64,000 bases of DNA from Sulfitobacter litoralis (lineage in GTDB: Bacteria; Pseudomonadota; Alphaproteobacteria; Rhodobacterales; Rhodobacteraceae). Below the pieces are notes generated by a model that saw nothing but the letters and a program-made list of their open reading frames with translations, made no database searches and was not told where the DNA came from. The stretch spans positions 62,001 through 126,000 of the forward strand of contig NZ_FNJD01000010.1 of NCBI RefSeq assembly GCF_900103185.1, given 5' to 3'. The position numbers and the translations under genes were made by a program. Position 1 is the first letter of the stretch; every line of letters begins with the position of its first letter. Positions 53,610-60,420 of this stretch are shown here, in pieces.

Positions 53610-53766
53610 TGTCGCCCTCCAGTGCGCCAAAGGGCGTGAAGTCACAATCAGGCGCGACGGGTGCCGTGGACGCAAGGAATGTGAAGCAGTTCGCCTGCGG
53701 CTCCCGGTACTGGGTGCAGGAGGCCAGCGCGCCGAGGGCAGCCAAAGCGACAAGAATACGGATCAT
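53599..53766 (-). CDS. virB7: VirB7-like short lipoprotein
   Basis: A 55-residue lipoprotein: MIRILVALAALGALASC with a LASC lipobox, so the mature protein begins at Cys17. The mature 39 residues contain two further cysteines (QANCFTF, PDCDFTP). The size and lipobox are those of VirB7, which stabilises VirB9 at the outer membrane. Its ATG overlaps the virB4 stop, and its end overlaps the transglycosylase start. The position, four genes from virB9, is not canonical. Confidence 0.75.
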   Translation of the reverse strand: MIRILVALAALGALASCTQYREPQANCFTFLASTAPVAPDCDFTPFGALEGDIEV

Positions 53767-56153
53767 GAAAGCCTCCAGAAGTCTGGGCGGTCGCGGTAAT
53801 CGGGGCCGACGAGCGCTTCGCCCTTTTCCATGCCGCCAAGGATGGTGAGATTGGGTCCAAGCGCGCTCAGATCGGCATCGACGACGATCGAGCCCTGATC
53901 GTCGCGGATCAATGCGAGGCGGCTGTTGCTGCCCGTGTTGAGAAGGACGTCGAGCTCCTTCTCCGTGAGGTTCAGCATGGCGTAATCCGCCGGCTGCGCG
54001 CGGATATTGGGCAGCAGGATCTGCGTCGGAACGGCCTCGACGATGGTCTTACCGGTCCGGGTGCGCTCGAGCTGGCTTGCGTATTGCGTCATCATCACCG
54101 CGACGGTGTTCTGCTTGCGCGCGGTCACCAGCCAGTTCGACAACCGTTCGGCAAAATATGCGTTGTCGAGCGCCTTCCAGGCCTCGTCGATCACGATGAT
54201 GGTGGGGCGGCGGTCCTCGATCTCGCGTTCGACCCGACGGAAGAGATAGGAAAGGACCGCCATCCGTTCCTTGTCGGCCTCGCTGTCGAGAATGCCGGTC
54301 AGATCGAAGCCCACGACATCGCCCTTGAGGGAGAACGTGTCCTCGAGGCTCTGCCCGAAGATCCAGCCATAGCGGCCGTCTTCGGTCCACTCGAGCAGGC
54401 GCTGGTGCAGATCGCCGCCATCATCGGTGGACACAAAAAGCGATGCGAAATCCCGCCAGTTCCTCAGTGCCGGGTTTGTGGCCTGCGCGTTCTGGCGCAC
54501 GACCTCTTGGATGCGGTTGGTCTGCGCCGGGGTCAGGGGCTTGTCGGCGCGGTAGAGCAGGGTGGCAAGCCAGTCCGAGAGCCAGGCGGTGCCGCGGGCA
54601 TCGGTCTCGGTCCAGAGCGGGTTGAGGCCCGTGGGCTGCCCGGCGTTCAGGGACGCGTAGCGCCCGCCATTGGCGCGCACCGCCATCTCCATGCCAAGAC
54701 GGTAATCGAAGACGAAGATCCGCGCCCCTGCGCGACGGGCCTGGGTCATCAGGAAGGCCGAAAGCACAGACTTACCTGACCCGGGCCGCCCCATGATCAG
54801 GGTATGGCCGCTGGTGGGTTCCTTGTCGGGCGAGCCTTGCTCGTGATAGGAAAACCGGTAGGCGCTTTGCTCCGGCGTGGGGAAATAAGTGACGACCCGG
54901 CCCCATGGGGTAAGTGCTGCGGGTTTGCCAAGCTGTGTCCGGTGGAAGGCCGCGAAATCCGCGAAGTTGCGATTGGTGACGGCGCTGGCGCGGACCCGCT
55001 TGGGCTGGTTGCCGGGGTGCTGGCTGAGGTAATGCGCCTTGGCCGCGACCCGTTCGCCGATCATTTTCACTCCCTCGGTTGCAGCGGCGTTTACGATCTC
55101 GGCGCTGAGGGTTTGCAGCTCTTCGAGCGTTTCGCAGAAGAGCGTCACGACCATATGATGCTCGCCGAAGCTTTGGCGCTTGGCTTCGAGATCATCGGCG
55201 GCGATGTCGAGGGCTTCGAGGAGCGAGAGGGCCGCGTCCTGGCTGGCCTGCATCTGGCGCTTTTGCCGTTTGATGCGGCCCGCCATGAGGTTCGAATTGA
55301 TCGGCGTGAAGGAATGGGTGACGATCATGTCGACCGGCAGGTTCAGCATGTCGAACATGGTGCAGGAGGTGCCTTCCGAGTATTCTCCGATGGTGAAGCT
55401 CTTGCCGTAGCGGTGGCCCACGACGCCCTCGGAAAGCTCGAAATGGTCGCCGTGAAACGTCACGCGGGTATTGGCGACGTTGAAGGACAAAAAGCCGTAG
55501 GTATTGGCGGGATAGAGCGGCAGCTCGGTTCCTGTGTTGAGCGCGCCCAGAAACCCCACCAACTCTCCCGATCCGGCTGACAGCAGGCGCGGCTTGAGCT
55601 CGGTAAGCCCCGAGAGGAAGACGTTCACGGCCTCACCGAGGCGCTGCAGGCGTTTGCGGGTCTCCTCTCTCAGCCGGTCCGGCGCGCTGCGGCTGAGGAA
55701 CGGCAGGAGGCTTTTCGGGGGTGGGCGGTGAATGACGGTGAGCGTCAGCGTCTTGTCGCGCAGCCCGCTGGTCTCGAGTTTCGCGCGCCAGCGCCGGTCG
55801 ACCTCGCCTGCGAAGCTGTCCTCACGGATCGGGTCGAGATCAGGTTTGATGGCCTTGGAGACCTTGTGGACGTAATAGCTGAATTCCGGCCCAAGTTGCG
55901 CGACGATGCGGGCAAAAAGTGCCGTCAGTTTGTCGAGATAGGCATCGTCCGTCGTGTAGCTGTTGATCCCCTCGAGCCGGATGCAGCGGAAGAGTTCGTT
56001 CACCCGTGTCCGCACGGTCTGGTCGTCGACGAGGCTCACATAGGGCAGCATATTTGCAAGCCGGGTCTCGCGCGCATACCACTCTGGCGTCATTGTGCGG
56101 GCATCGAGCGCAGCATCATGGGCGTCATCACGGGGCATAGCTGTCCCCGCCAT
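53763..56153 (-). CDS. virB4: VirB4 transport ATPase
   Basis: A 796-residue ATPase, the largest in the system. The N-terminal CagE/VirB4 domain has MLPYVSLVDDQTVRTR and FLSFNVANTRVTFHGDHFEL. The C-terminal motor has Walker A in TLIMGRPGSGKSVL, then ARIFVFDYRLGMEMAVRANG and Walker B in PTIIVIDEAWKALDNAYFAE, with VMMTQYASQLERTRTG. The start at 56153 overlaps virB3 by 26 bp; ATG 56138, which has a GGGGA ribosome site, is an alternative. It energises pilus assembly and transfer. Confidence 0.93.
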   Translation of the reverse strand: MAGTAMPRDDAHDAALDARTMTPEWYARETRLANMLPYVSLVDDQTVRTRVNELFRCIRLEGINSYTTDDAYLDKLTALFARIVAQLGPEFSYYVHKVSKAIKPDLDPIREDSFAGEVDRRWRAKLETSGLRDKTLTLTVIHRPPPKSLLPFLSRSAPDRLREETRKRLQRLGEAVNVFLSGLTELKPRLLSAGSGELVGFLGALNTGTELPLYPANTYGFLSFNVANTRVTFHGDHFELSEGVVGHRYGKSFTIGEYSEGTSCTMFDMLNLPVDMIVTHSFTPINSNLMAGRIKRQKRQMQASQDAALSLLEALDIAADDLEAKRQSFGEHHMVVTLFCETLEELQTLSAEIVNAAATEGVKMIGERVAAKAHYLSQHPGNQPKRVRASAVTNRNFADFAAFHRTQLGKPAALTPWGRVVTYFPTPEQSAYRFSYHEQGSPDKEPTSGHTLIMGRPGSGKSVLSAFLMTQARRAGARIFVFDYRLGMEMAVRANGGRYASLNAGQPTGLNPLWTETDARGTAWLSDWLATLLYRADKPLTPAQTNRIQEVVRQNAQATNPALRNWRDFASLFVSTDDGGDLHQRLLEWTEDGRYGWIFGQSLEDTFSLKGDVVGFDLTGILDSEADKERMAVLSYLFRRVEREIEDRRPTIIVIDEAWKALDNAYFAERLSNWLVTARKQNTVAVMMTQYASQLERTRTGKTIVEAVPTQILLPNIRAQPADYAMLNLTEKELDVLLNTGSNSRLALIRDDQGSIVVDADLSALGPNLTILGGMEKGEALVGPDYRDRPDFWRLS

Positions 56154-56406
56154 GAATGGACCTGTTGCGCGTGGGCGGTGTCTCCTGCAGGGCCGTCATC
56201 ATCACGTCGATGAAACGCGGGTCCCAATCTGCGGCCTTCCAAAGCACAGGGTAGAGCAGGACGGCGACAGCCAGCACTGCGATGTGCTGGACCCACACGA
56301 ACAAGAGCACCGAACCGAAGAGCCAGATCATCGCATACATGATGGGCAGGCCCAGAAGCTTGGGCGGGCGCACGAGGCCGAGAAAGAGAGGCGCGCGCTC
56401 AGCCAC
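56128..56406 (-). CDS. virB3: VirB3 inner-membrane protein
   Basis: A protein of about 92 residues. The conserved N-terminus ERAPLFLGLVRPPKLLGLPI is followed by two close transmembrane helices (MYAMIWLFGSVLLFVWVQHI, AVLAVAVLLYPVLW). The GTG at 56406 overlaps the virB2 stop and puts the start just before this conserved part; an upstream start at 56448 would lie well inside virB2. VirB3 works with VirB4 in pilus biogenesis. Confidence 0.85.
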   Translation of the reverse strand: MAERAPLFLGLVRPPKLLGLPIMYAMIWLFGSVLLFVWVQHIAVLAVAVLLYPVLWKAADWDPRFIDVMMTALQETPPTRNRSIHGGDSYAP

Positions 56407-56794
56407 CGGCAAAAACCGCGGCAACGATGGTGGGGGCGGCCGCAACACCGGCGATGCCCACGAGGACCCAAAGAGCTTGGCGCAGGTCGATGATGTTGAA
56501 GAACCAGCTCAAGAAAACGCCGAGGACCGCGAGTGTGGCGATAACCACACCAAGAGGGCCGGTCAGCGCATCGACAATGCCCTGCAACAAGCTTTGGATC
56601 GGGGAGAGATCGATGCTCTGTGCAAGGGCGGGCTCGGCAATGAACAGGAATAGCGCCAGCGAGGCGACAAAGAGGTTTGAAATCCAACTTGTTTGGAAAA
56701 AGCGGTATCGCCAATGCACTGCCGCGCTGCGCGCTTTCGCGACATTGCCGATGAGTGTTTTGAGGAATGATTTCCAAAAAGGTTGGGACATCAT
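56399..56794 (-). CDS. virB2: VirB2-like pilin
   Basis: A 131-residue protein. A long hydrophobic signal (SNLFVASLALFLFIAEPALA) ends in AEPALAQS, a likely signal-peptidase site. The mature pilin has two hydrophobic helices (GPLGVVIATLAVLGVFLSWF and ALWVLVGIAGVAAAPTIVAA). The 38-residue N-terminal extension before the signal (MMSQPFWKSFLKTLIGNVAK) is longer than usual; a later start is possible. Overlaps virB1 by 4 bp. Confidence 0.83.
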   Translation of the reverse strand: MMSQPFWKSFLKTLIGNVAKARSAAVHWRYRFFQTSWISNLFVASLALFLFIAEPALAQSIDLSPIQSLLQGIVDALTGPLGVVIATLAVLGVFLSWFFNIIDLRQALWVLVGIAGVAAAPTIVAAVFAGG

Positions 56795-57513
56795 GAATTT
56801 GATCCTTCCAATCGGGCCACGACGGCCATGACGCGGGCCACGTGGTTCTGGGTTTCTCGGTAAGGGGGAATGCTGCCATATTGGCGAACAGCGTCAGGTC
56901 CGGCATTGTAGGCAGCCAGCGCCAGATATGGGTCGGCGAACGTCTCCAGCATCATCGCGAGGTAGCGGGCGGAGCCGTCGAGGTTCTGCAGTGCGTCATG
57001 CGGATCGACGTCGAGATCACGCGCGGTTGCCGGCATCAGCTGGCCAAGGCCAACGGCTCCTGCATGTGAGATTGCATCTTGCCGATAGGCGCTCTCAACC
57101 TCGATATTGGCGCGGTAGAGAGCCAGCCACTGCGTGACGGACAGTCCTGCGCGGCGCAAACCGGGATGGCCGGCATAACGCAGGGCCGTTGCCTTGATGC
57201 CAGAGAGAACGTCTGCGCGGGGCAGGGGTGCTGGCTGGGCGAGTGCCGCAAACCTCAGCGCGTCAGGTTTGGGCGCTGCTTCCGTCTCACCAAGAATGGC
57301 CAAACCATCGGACGCCAATCCCAGCCCAACGCCGTCATTATAGTTCCGCGCAAAACCGCTCTGAGACCGCGACGGGGTCAGAGCGCCGTCGCTCGCCATG
57401 ACCAGGACCATTTGCGCTGAGGCGGGTGCTGCGACCAGCCAGAGACAGACGAGGTTAGTTGCCAGTGCCCTTGTCTGATGGGGCTTTGTCTGGTGGGGCG
57501 AGTTTGTGCGCAC
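56791..57513 (-). CDS. virB1: VirB1 lytic transglycosylase
   Basis: A protein of about 240 residues from a GTG at 57513. The start is uncertain; it overlaps the gene upstream, and the signal peptide (NLVCLWLVAAPASA) begins some 18 residues in. The SLT domain has the catalytic glutamate in YRANIEVESAYRQDAISHAG, then AVGLGQLMPATARDLDVDPH and LALAAYNAGPDAVRQYG. It cuts peptidoglycan to make room for the channel. It is the first recognisable virB gene. Confidence 0.85.
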   Translation of the reverse strand: MRTNSPHQTKPHQTRALATNLVCLWLVAAPASAQMVLVMASDGALTPSRSQSGFARNYNDGVGLGLASDGLAILGETEAAPKPDALRFAALAQPAPLPRADVLSGIKATALRYAGHPGLRRAGLSVTQWLALYRANIEVESAYRQDAISHAGAVGLGQLMPATARDLDVDPHDALQNLDGSARYLAMMLETFADPYLALAAYNAGPDAVRQYGSIPPYRETQNHVARVMAVVARLEGSNS

Positions 57514-57835
57514 GGCTCGTACCCGAAACAAGCGGCAGGTCCACATGCGCAAAGCCAAGGCCAATGAAGAAAGAAACCACGCCGGAGATCGTCTTGAACT
57601 CGCGGATCTTGATATCGTTGTAGGTCGTCCGCGTGCGGGCGGTGACGAGGAACTTTTCCACCCCATCATCAGAGACAACGCGCATGATCCAGACCCCGTA
57701 ATAGCTGGGGCCTTTCTTATGTGCCGACTTTTGGCACAGGATTTCTGCGCTATAGCCGCTTTCCACGAGCTCGCGGAACCTGGCTTCCGTAACCACATTT
57801 GGTGCTTCGATGTCCCAGTTCATGGCCCGGCTCAC
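57455..57835 (-). CDS. Hypothetical first gene of the virB operon
   Basis: A 126-residue protein starting at a GTG at 57835 with a GGAGAAAGC ribosome site. The sequence has a mixed alpha/beta part (NVVTEARFRELVESGYSAEI, GVWIMRVVSDDGVEKFLVTA) and one hydrophobic stretch (ISGVVSFFIGLGFAHVDLPL) but no signal peptide. No family is recognised. It heads the virB operon and overlaps the transglycosylase gene by 59 bp. Confidence 0.65.
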   Translation of the reverse strand: MSRAMNWDIEAPNVVTEARFRELVESGYSAEILCQKSAHKKGPSYYGVWIMRVVSDDGVEKFLVTARTRTTYNDIKIREFKTISGVVSFFIGLGFAHVDLPLVSGTSRAHKLAPPDKAPSDKGTGN

Positions 57836-57887
57836 GCTTTCTCCAATGGCGCGACCCCAAGCATTCCCACTTGAAGCCCAGAGTTAC

Positions 57888-57901
57888 GATAGTATACTAT
57901 C
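57888..57901. promoter_or_regulatory. Perfect palindrome upstream of the virB operon
   Basis: GATAGTATACTATC is a perfect 14-bp palindrome in a short AT-rich stretch, 53 bp before the virB operon start and 125 bp before the gene at 58026. Such palindromes serve as operators; the Xre-type gene at 58411 is a natural candidate repressor. Confidence 0.55.
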
Positions 57902-58025
57902 AACCGCAAGTTATATTACGGCAGATACAGATGTATTTCGATTACACAGACTCTAGGCATGGCCCTTGGTGTCTATCAAGGAGATAAAAGGTTTTACAAA
58001 CCTTAGGTTGAGGAAGGTGCTAGCA

Positions 58026-58286
58026 ATGCGAGTGCTGATCGCTTTTATGCTCGCTCAGGTCGCGGACTATGCCGAGGCCTGCTTCGCGCCATCCCGCCCC
58101 TTCCTGCCAAGCGATTCGCAGGCGACACGGGACTATGCGGATATCATCCGCCGCGACTTTGAAGATTATATCGACGATATCCAGAACTACTTCCGTTGCC
58201 TTGACGGCGAACGGGCCCGCGCCTTCGAGGAAGCGCGCGAAGTCAGCGAAGACTACGGCCGATTTCTGCAATTGGTAGGGGATTGA
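58026..58286 (+). CDS. Small secreted protein, unknown function
   Basis: An 86-residue protein with a short hydrophobic N-terminus (RVLIAFMLAQVADYAEA) that could be a signal peptide. The mature part is acidic and helical (FAPSRPFLPSDSQATRDYAD, RRDFEDYIDDIQNYFRCLDG) and has two cysteines. Similar small proteins with a DFEDYIxxIQxYFxCLDxER pattern occur in alphaproteobacteria, function unknown. It lies divergently to the virB operon and upstream of the Xre gene. Confidence 0.65.
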   Translation: MRVLIAFMLAQVADYAEACFAPSRPFLPSDSQATRDYADIIRRDFEDYIDDIQNYFRCLDGERARAFEEAREVSEDYGRFLQLVGD

Positions 58287-58350
58287 TGGGCAGCTTCGGG
58301 AGCACCAGACTTGCAGCCCATGGAAACCAGACGCCGATAACACCCTCAAA

Positions 58351-58409
58351 TATCTACTTTTTAGATAACAGATTTCATCCGCTAGCGACGTCACAAAAGG
58401 TATGTGACG
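58351..58409 (+). promoter_or_regulatory. Two inverted repeats before the Xre-type gene
   Basis: TATCTA-cttt-t-TAGATA (58351-58367) and CGTCAC-9 bases-GTGACG (58389-58409) precede the GTG at 58411. The second covers the probable ribosome site AAAAGG, so a bound protein could block both transcription and translation. This suggests autoregulation. Confidence 0.45.
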
Positions 58410-58410
58410 C

Positions 58411-58668
58411 GTGGCGAAAACAATCAGAAGCAAGGGACAAGTGGCACTCTGCCGGGCGTTGGTCGACGCGCGTGTCAAAGCGGGCCTTGGTCAGAAAGAC
58501 TTGGCGGATAGGCTCAGATGCCACCAATCCCTTATTGCCCGTCTTGAAAGCGGTCAGCGCCGGGTCGATGTCGTCGAGCTGGTCGTCCTGGCGCGCGCCA
58601 TCGGCTTTGACCCGTTCGAGGTTCTGGCGATCGTTGAAACCGCCACGGAGCCCGACCACAGGATTTGA
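58411..58668 (+). CDS. Xre-family transcriptional regulator
   Basis: An 85-residue single helix-turn-helix protein starting at GTG 58411. The HTH_3 domain runs through most of it: LVDARVKAGLGQKDLADRLR, then CHQSLIARLESGQRRVDVVE and LVVLARAIGFDPFEVLAIVE. Such small repressors control conjugation operons and toxin-antitoxin genes. It is placed 0.6 kb from the virB operon promoter. No toxin gene is seen beside it. Confidence 0.83.
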   Translation: MAKTIRSKGQVALCRALVDARVKAGLGQKDLADRLRCHQSLIARLESGQRRVDVVELVVLARAIGFDPFEVLAIVETATEPDHRI

Positions 58669-58837
58669 AGCCAATGAATTGTTGAGAACACGGAAACCCA
58701 TTTTCCCGGTCTGATGATCATTCCCTCCTCGAGGACCAGTTAGCCAACATTAACGAAGCCCGGCGCGCGGTCGTAGTGAACGCTCTGCAAACCCACGCCG
58801 CAATTCGCAGCGCCACAGTGCAGGAAGTCAGTAAACA

Positions 58838-59047
58838 GTGAACGAAGATAAGGGTGAGGGCGTCGCGATCGCCAATCTGATCGGGACCGATGGGTGCAGT
58901 GTTGTTGGTTGGGTTTATCGCTGGAGGACAGGATCACATGCGGTGATGTGGGACGTCCAAGGGCCCCGGCCGGTATCGGAAACCCGGCCGGATATAAGTG
59001 ACGAACAGAAGCAAGAAATCGACTTCGATGCACTCATGCGGATTTGA
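58838..59047 (+). CDS. Small hypothetical protein
   Basis: A 69-residue protein starting at a GTG. Residues such as EGVAIANLIGTDGCSVVGWV, then YRWRTGSHAVMWDVQGPRPV and IDFDALMRI suggest a small beta domain. The YRWxTGxxxxMW pattern looks conserved rather than random. No function is known to me. There is no strong ribosome site, so confidence is moderate. Confidence 0.5.
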   Translation: MNEDKGEGVAIANLIGTDGCSVVGWVYRWRTGSHAVMWDVQGPRPVSETRPDISDEQKQEIDFDALMRI

Positions 59048-59450
59048 AAAAGTGACAGTGGATAGGCTTCTCAGGCAGCCGCCATTTCATATTGATGGAA
59101 AGGGTCTGCGAGCGTACCGGTCATTGGAGAAGATGGCAGCGAAGGTCTCGAAGGAGCCCATCCTGTGAATTCGAAATTCGCGCTGCGCGCGCTCGCAGCA
59201 AGAAAATCGCCGCGATCGCATAATTATTGGCGCTGCTGCGCGGCGTAAAAAGCAGCCGTTCATGTATGTTGAAGCGAGGAAGAGAGCCCGGATCTACAAT
59301 TTTCTTGACTCAGCCGACCTTAATGCAGTCTTAATCGACTACTGGTATCGGCCCATATTCCGCGTCAGCAGGTACCTGGAACGCGGATTGCTTACGACGC
59401 GAGCGAGCAAGCAAAATTGACCAGACCAGGCAAACTGCTAAGGTTGTTAT
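59048..59450. other. Gene-free stretch before the second hydroxylase locus
   Basis: About 400 bp with no supported gene. It includes an AT-rich segment (59230-59340) that probably contains the promoter of the AraC gene. A short minus-strand frame near 59090-59160 (MGSFETFAAIFSNDRYARRP) looks like a possible remnant, but is too short to assign. Confidence 0.4.
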
Positions 59451-60305
59451 ATGTCGTCTGCTCTGAGGATTGCTATCGGGTCGTTCGGGCGGGTCGCTCT
59501 CTTGGATATGGATCGGCCTTTGGTCAAGCACGCACATGCGCAATGCCACGCGCTGCTCAAGGTCGAAGGTGCGGATACCGAGTTTGACGTGGGCGGGCGG
59601 CGCGTGGCGCTGACCGATGAAAGCGCCGTTCTCATCAACGCTTGGGAACACCACAGCTACGTGCACCGCGCCGGGCAGCCACCGACGATCATCCTCGCGC
59701 TTTACATCGAGCCGAACTGGCTGGGCGCGTTTCGCAGCAATTGGCAGGCGAGCGCGGGACCAGGTTTTTTTCCGCATCCGGGCGGTGCCATCACCCCACA
59801 GATCCGCCGCCAGATCGGCGAAACCGCCGAGGCGATGGTGCAGGCCCCGGGCGACGCCACAGCACATGAGCGGCTGATCGGGCGGTTGATGGTCTCGATC
59901 ATCGAGCGGCTGGCGCTTTGGCGCGAAGCGCAGCCGTCGCTCCGAGCGCGGGCCACGGCAATGCGCGCACCCGACCGGCGGATCGCGCGGGCCCTGGGCT
60001 TGATGCGCGCGGACCCGGCCCGCATTCCATCGATGGAGTGGCTGGCGCGCGAAAGCGGTGTGTCCCGCGCGCATTTCTTCCGGCTGTTCGAGGCCGAGAC
60101 CGGCATTTCTCCGCGTGTCTATCTGAACACCCAGCGGGTCGAACGCGCGGTGCAGGCGGTCGCAAACGACACCCGCAGTTTCACCGACATCTCCGACGAT
60201 CTGGGCTTTTCGGTGCCGGCGCATTTCTCGCGCTTCTTTCACGACCATGCTGGCTCCTCGCCCAGCATATTCCGCGATGTCTCGGCACTTCGCGACAACG
60301 GCTGA
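59451..60305 (+). CDS. AraC-family transcriptional regulator
   Basis: A 284-residue regulator. The N-terminal cupin-like ligand domain has VKHAHAQCHALLKVEGADTE, then DESAVLINAWEHHSY and TIILALYIEPNWLG. The C-terminal double helix-turn-helix is PSMEWLARESGVSRAHFFRL, then TQRVERAVQAVANDTRSFTD, ISDDLGFSVPAHFSRFF. It lies 115 bp upstream of the second molybdenum hydroxylase large-subunit gene on the same strand, so it is probably its activator. The inducer is unknown. Confidence 0.87.
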   Translation: MSSALRIAIGSFGRVALLDMDRPLVKHAHAQCHALLKVEGADTEFDVGGRRVALTDESAVLINAWEHHSYVHRAGQPPTIILALYIEPNWLGAFRSNWQASAGPGFFPHPGGAITPQIRRQIGETAEAMVQAPGDATAHERLIGRLMVSIIERLALWREAQPSLRARATAMRAPDRRIARALGLMRADPARIPSMEWLARESGVSRAHFFRLFEAETGISPRVYLNTQRVERAVQAVANDTRSFTDISDDLGFSVPAHFSRFFHDHAGSSPSIFRDVSALRDNG

Positions 60306-60420
60306 CCCCGGTTTTTGAGACTCCTCGGTAAGGTCCGAGACCTGGCGGGATCGCGGGGCCTACGGATGACCGCCTAACGTCCCTTCCCAAGGGCTTGCCC
60401 ATGCCAAGCCGGGAGGAGAC

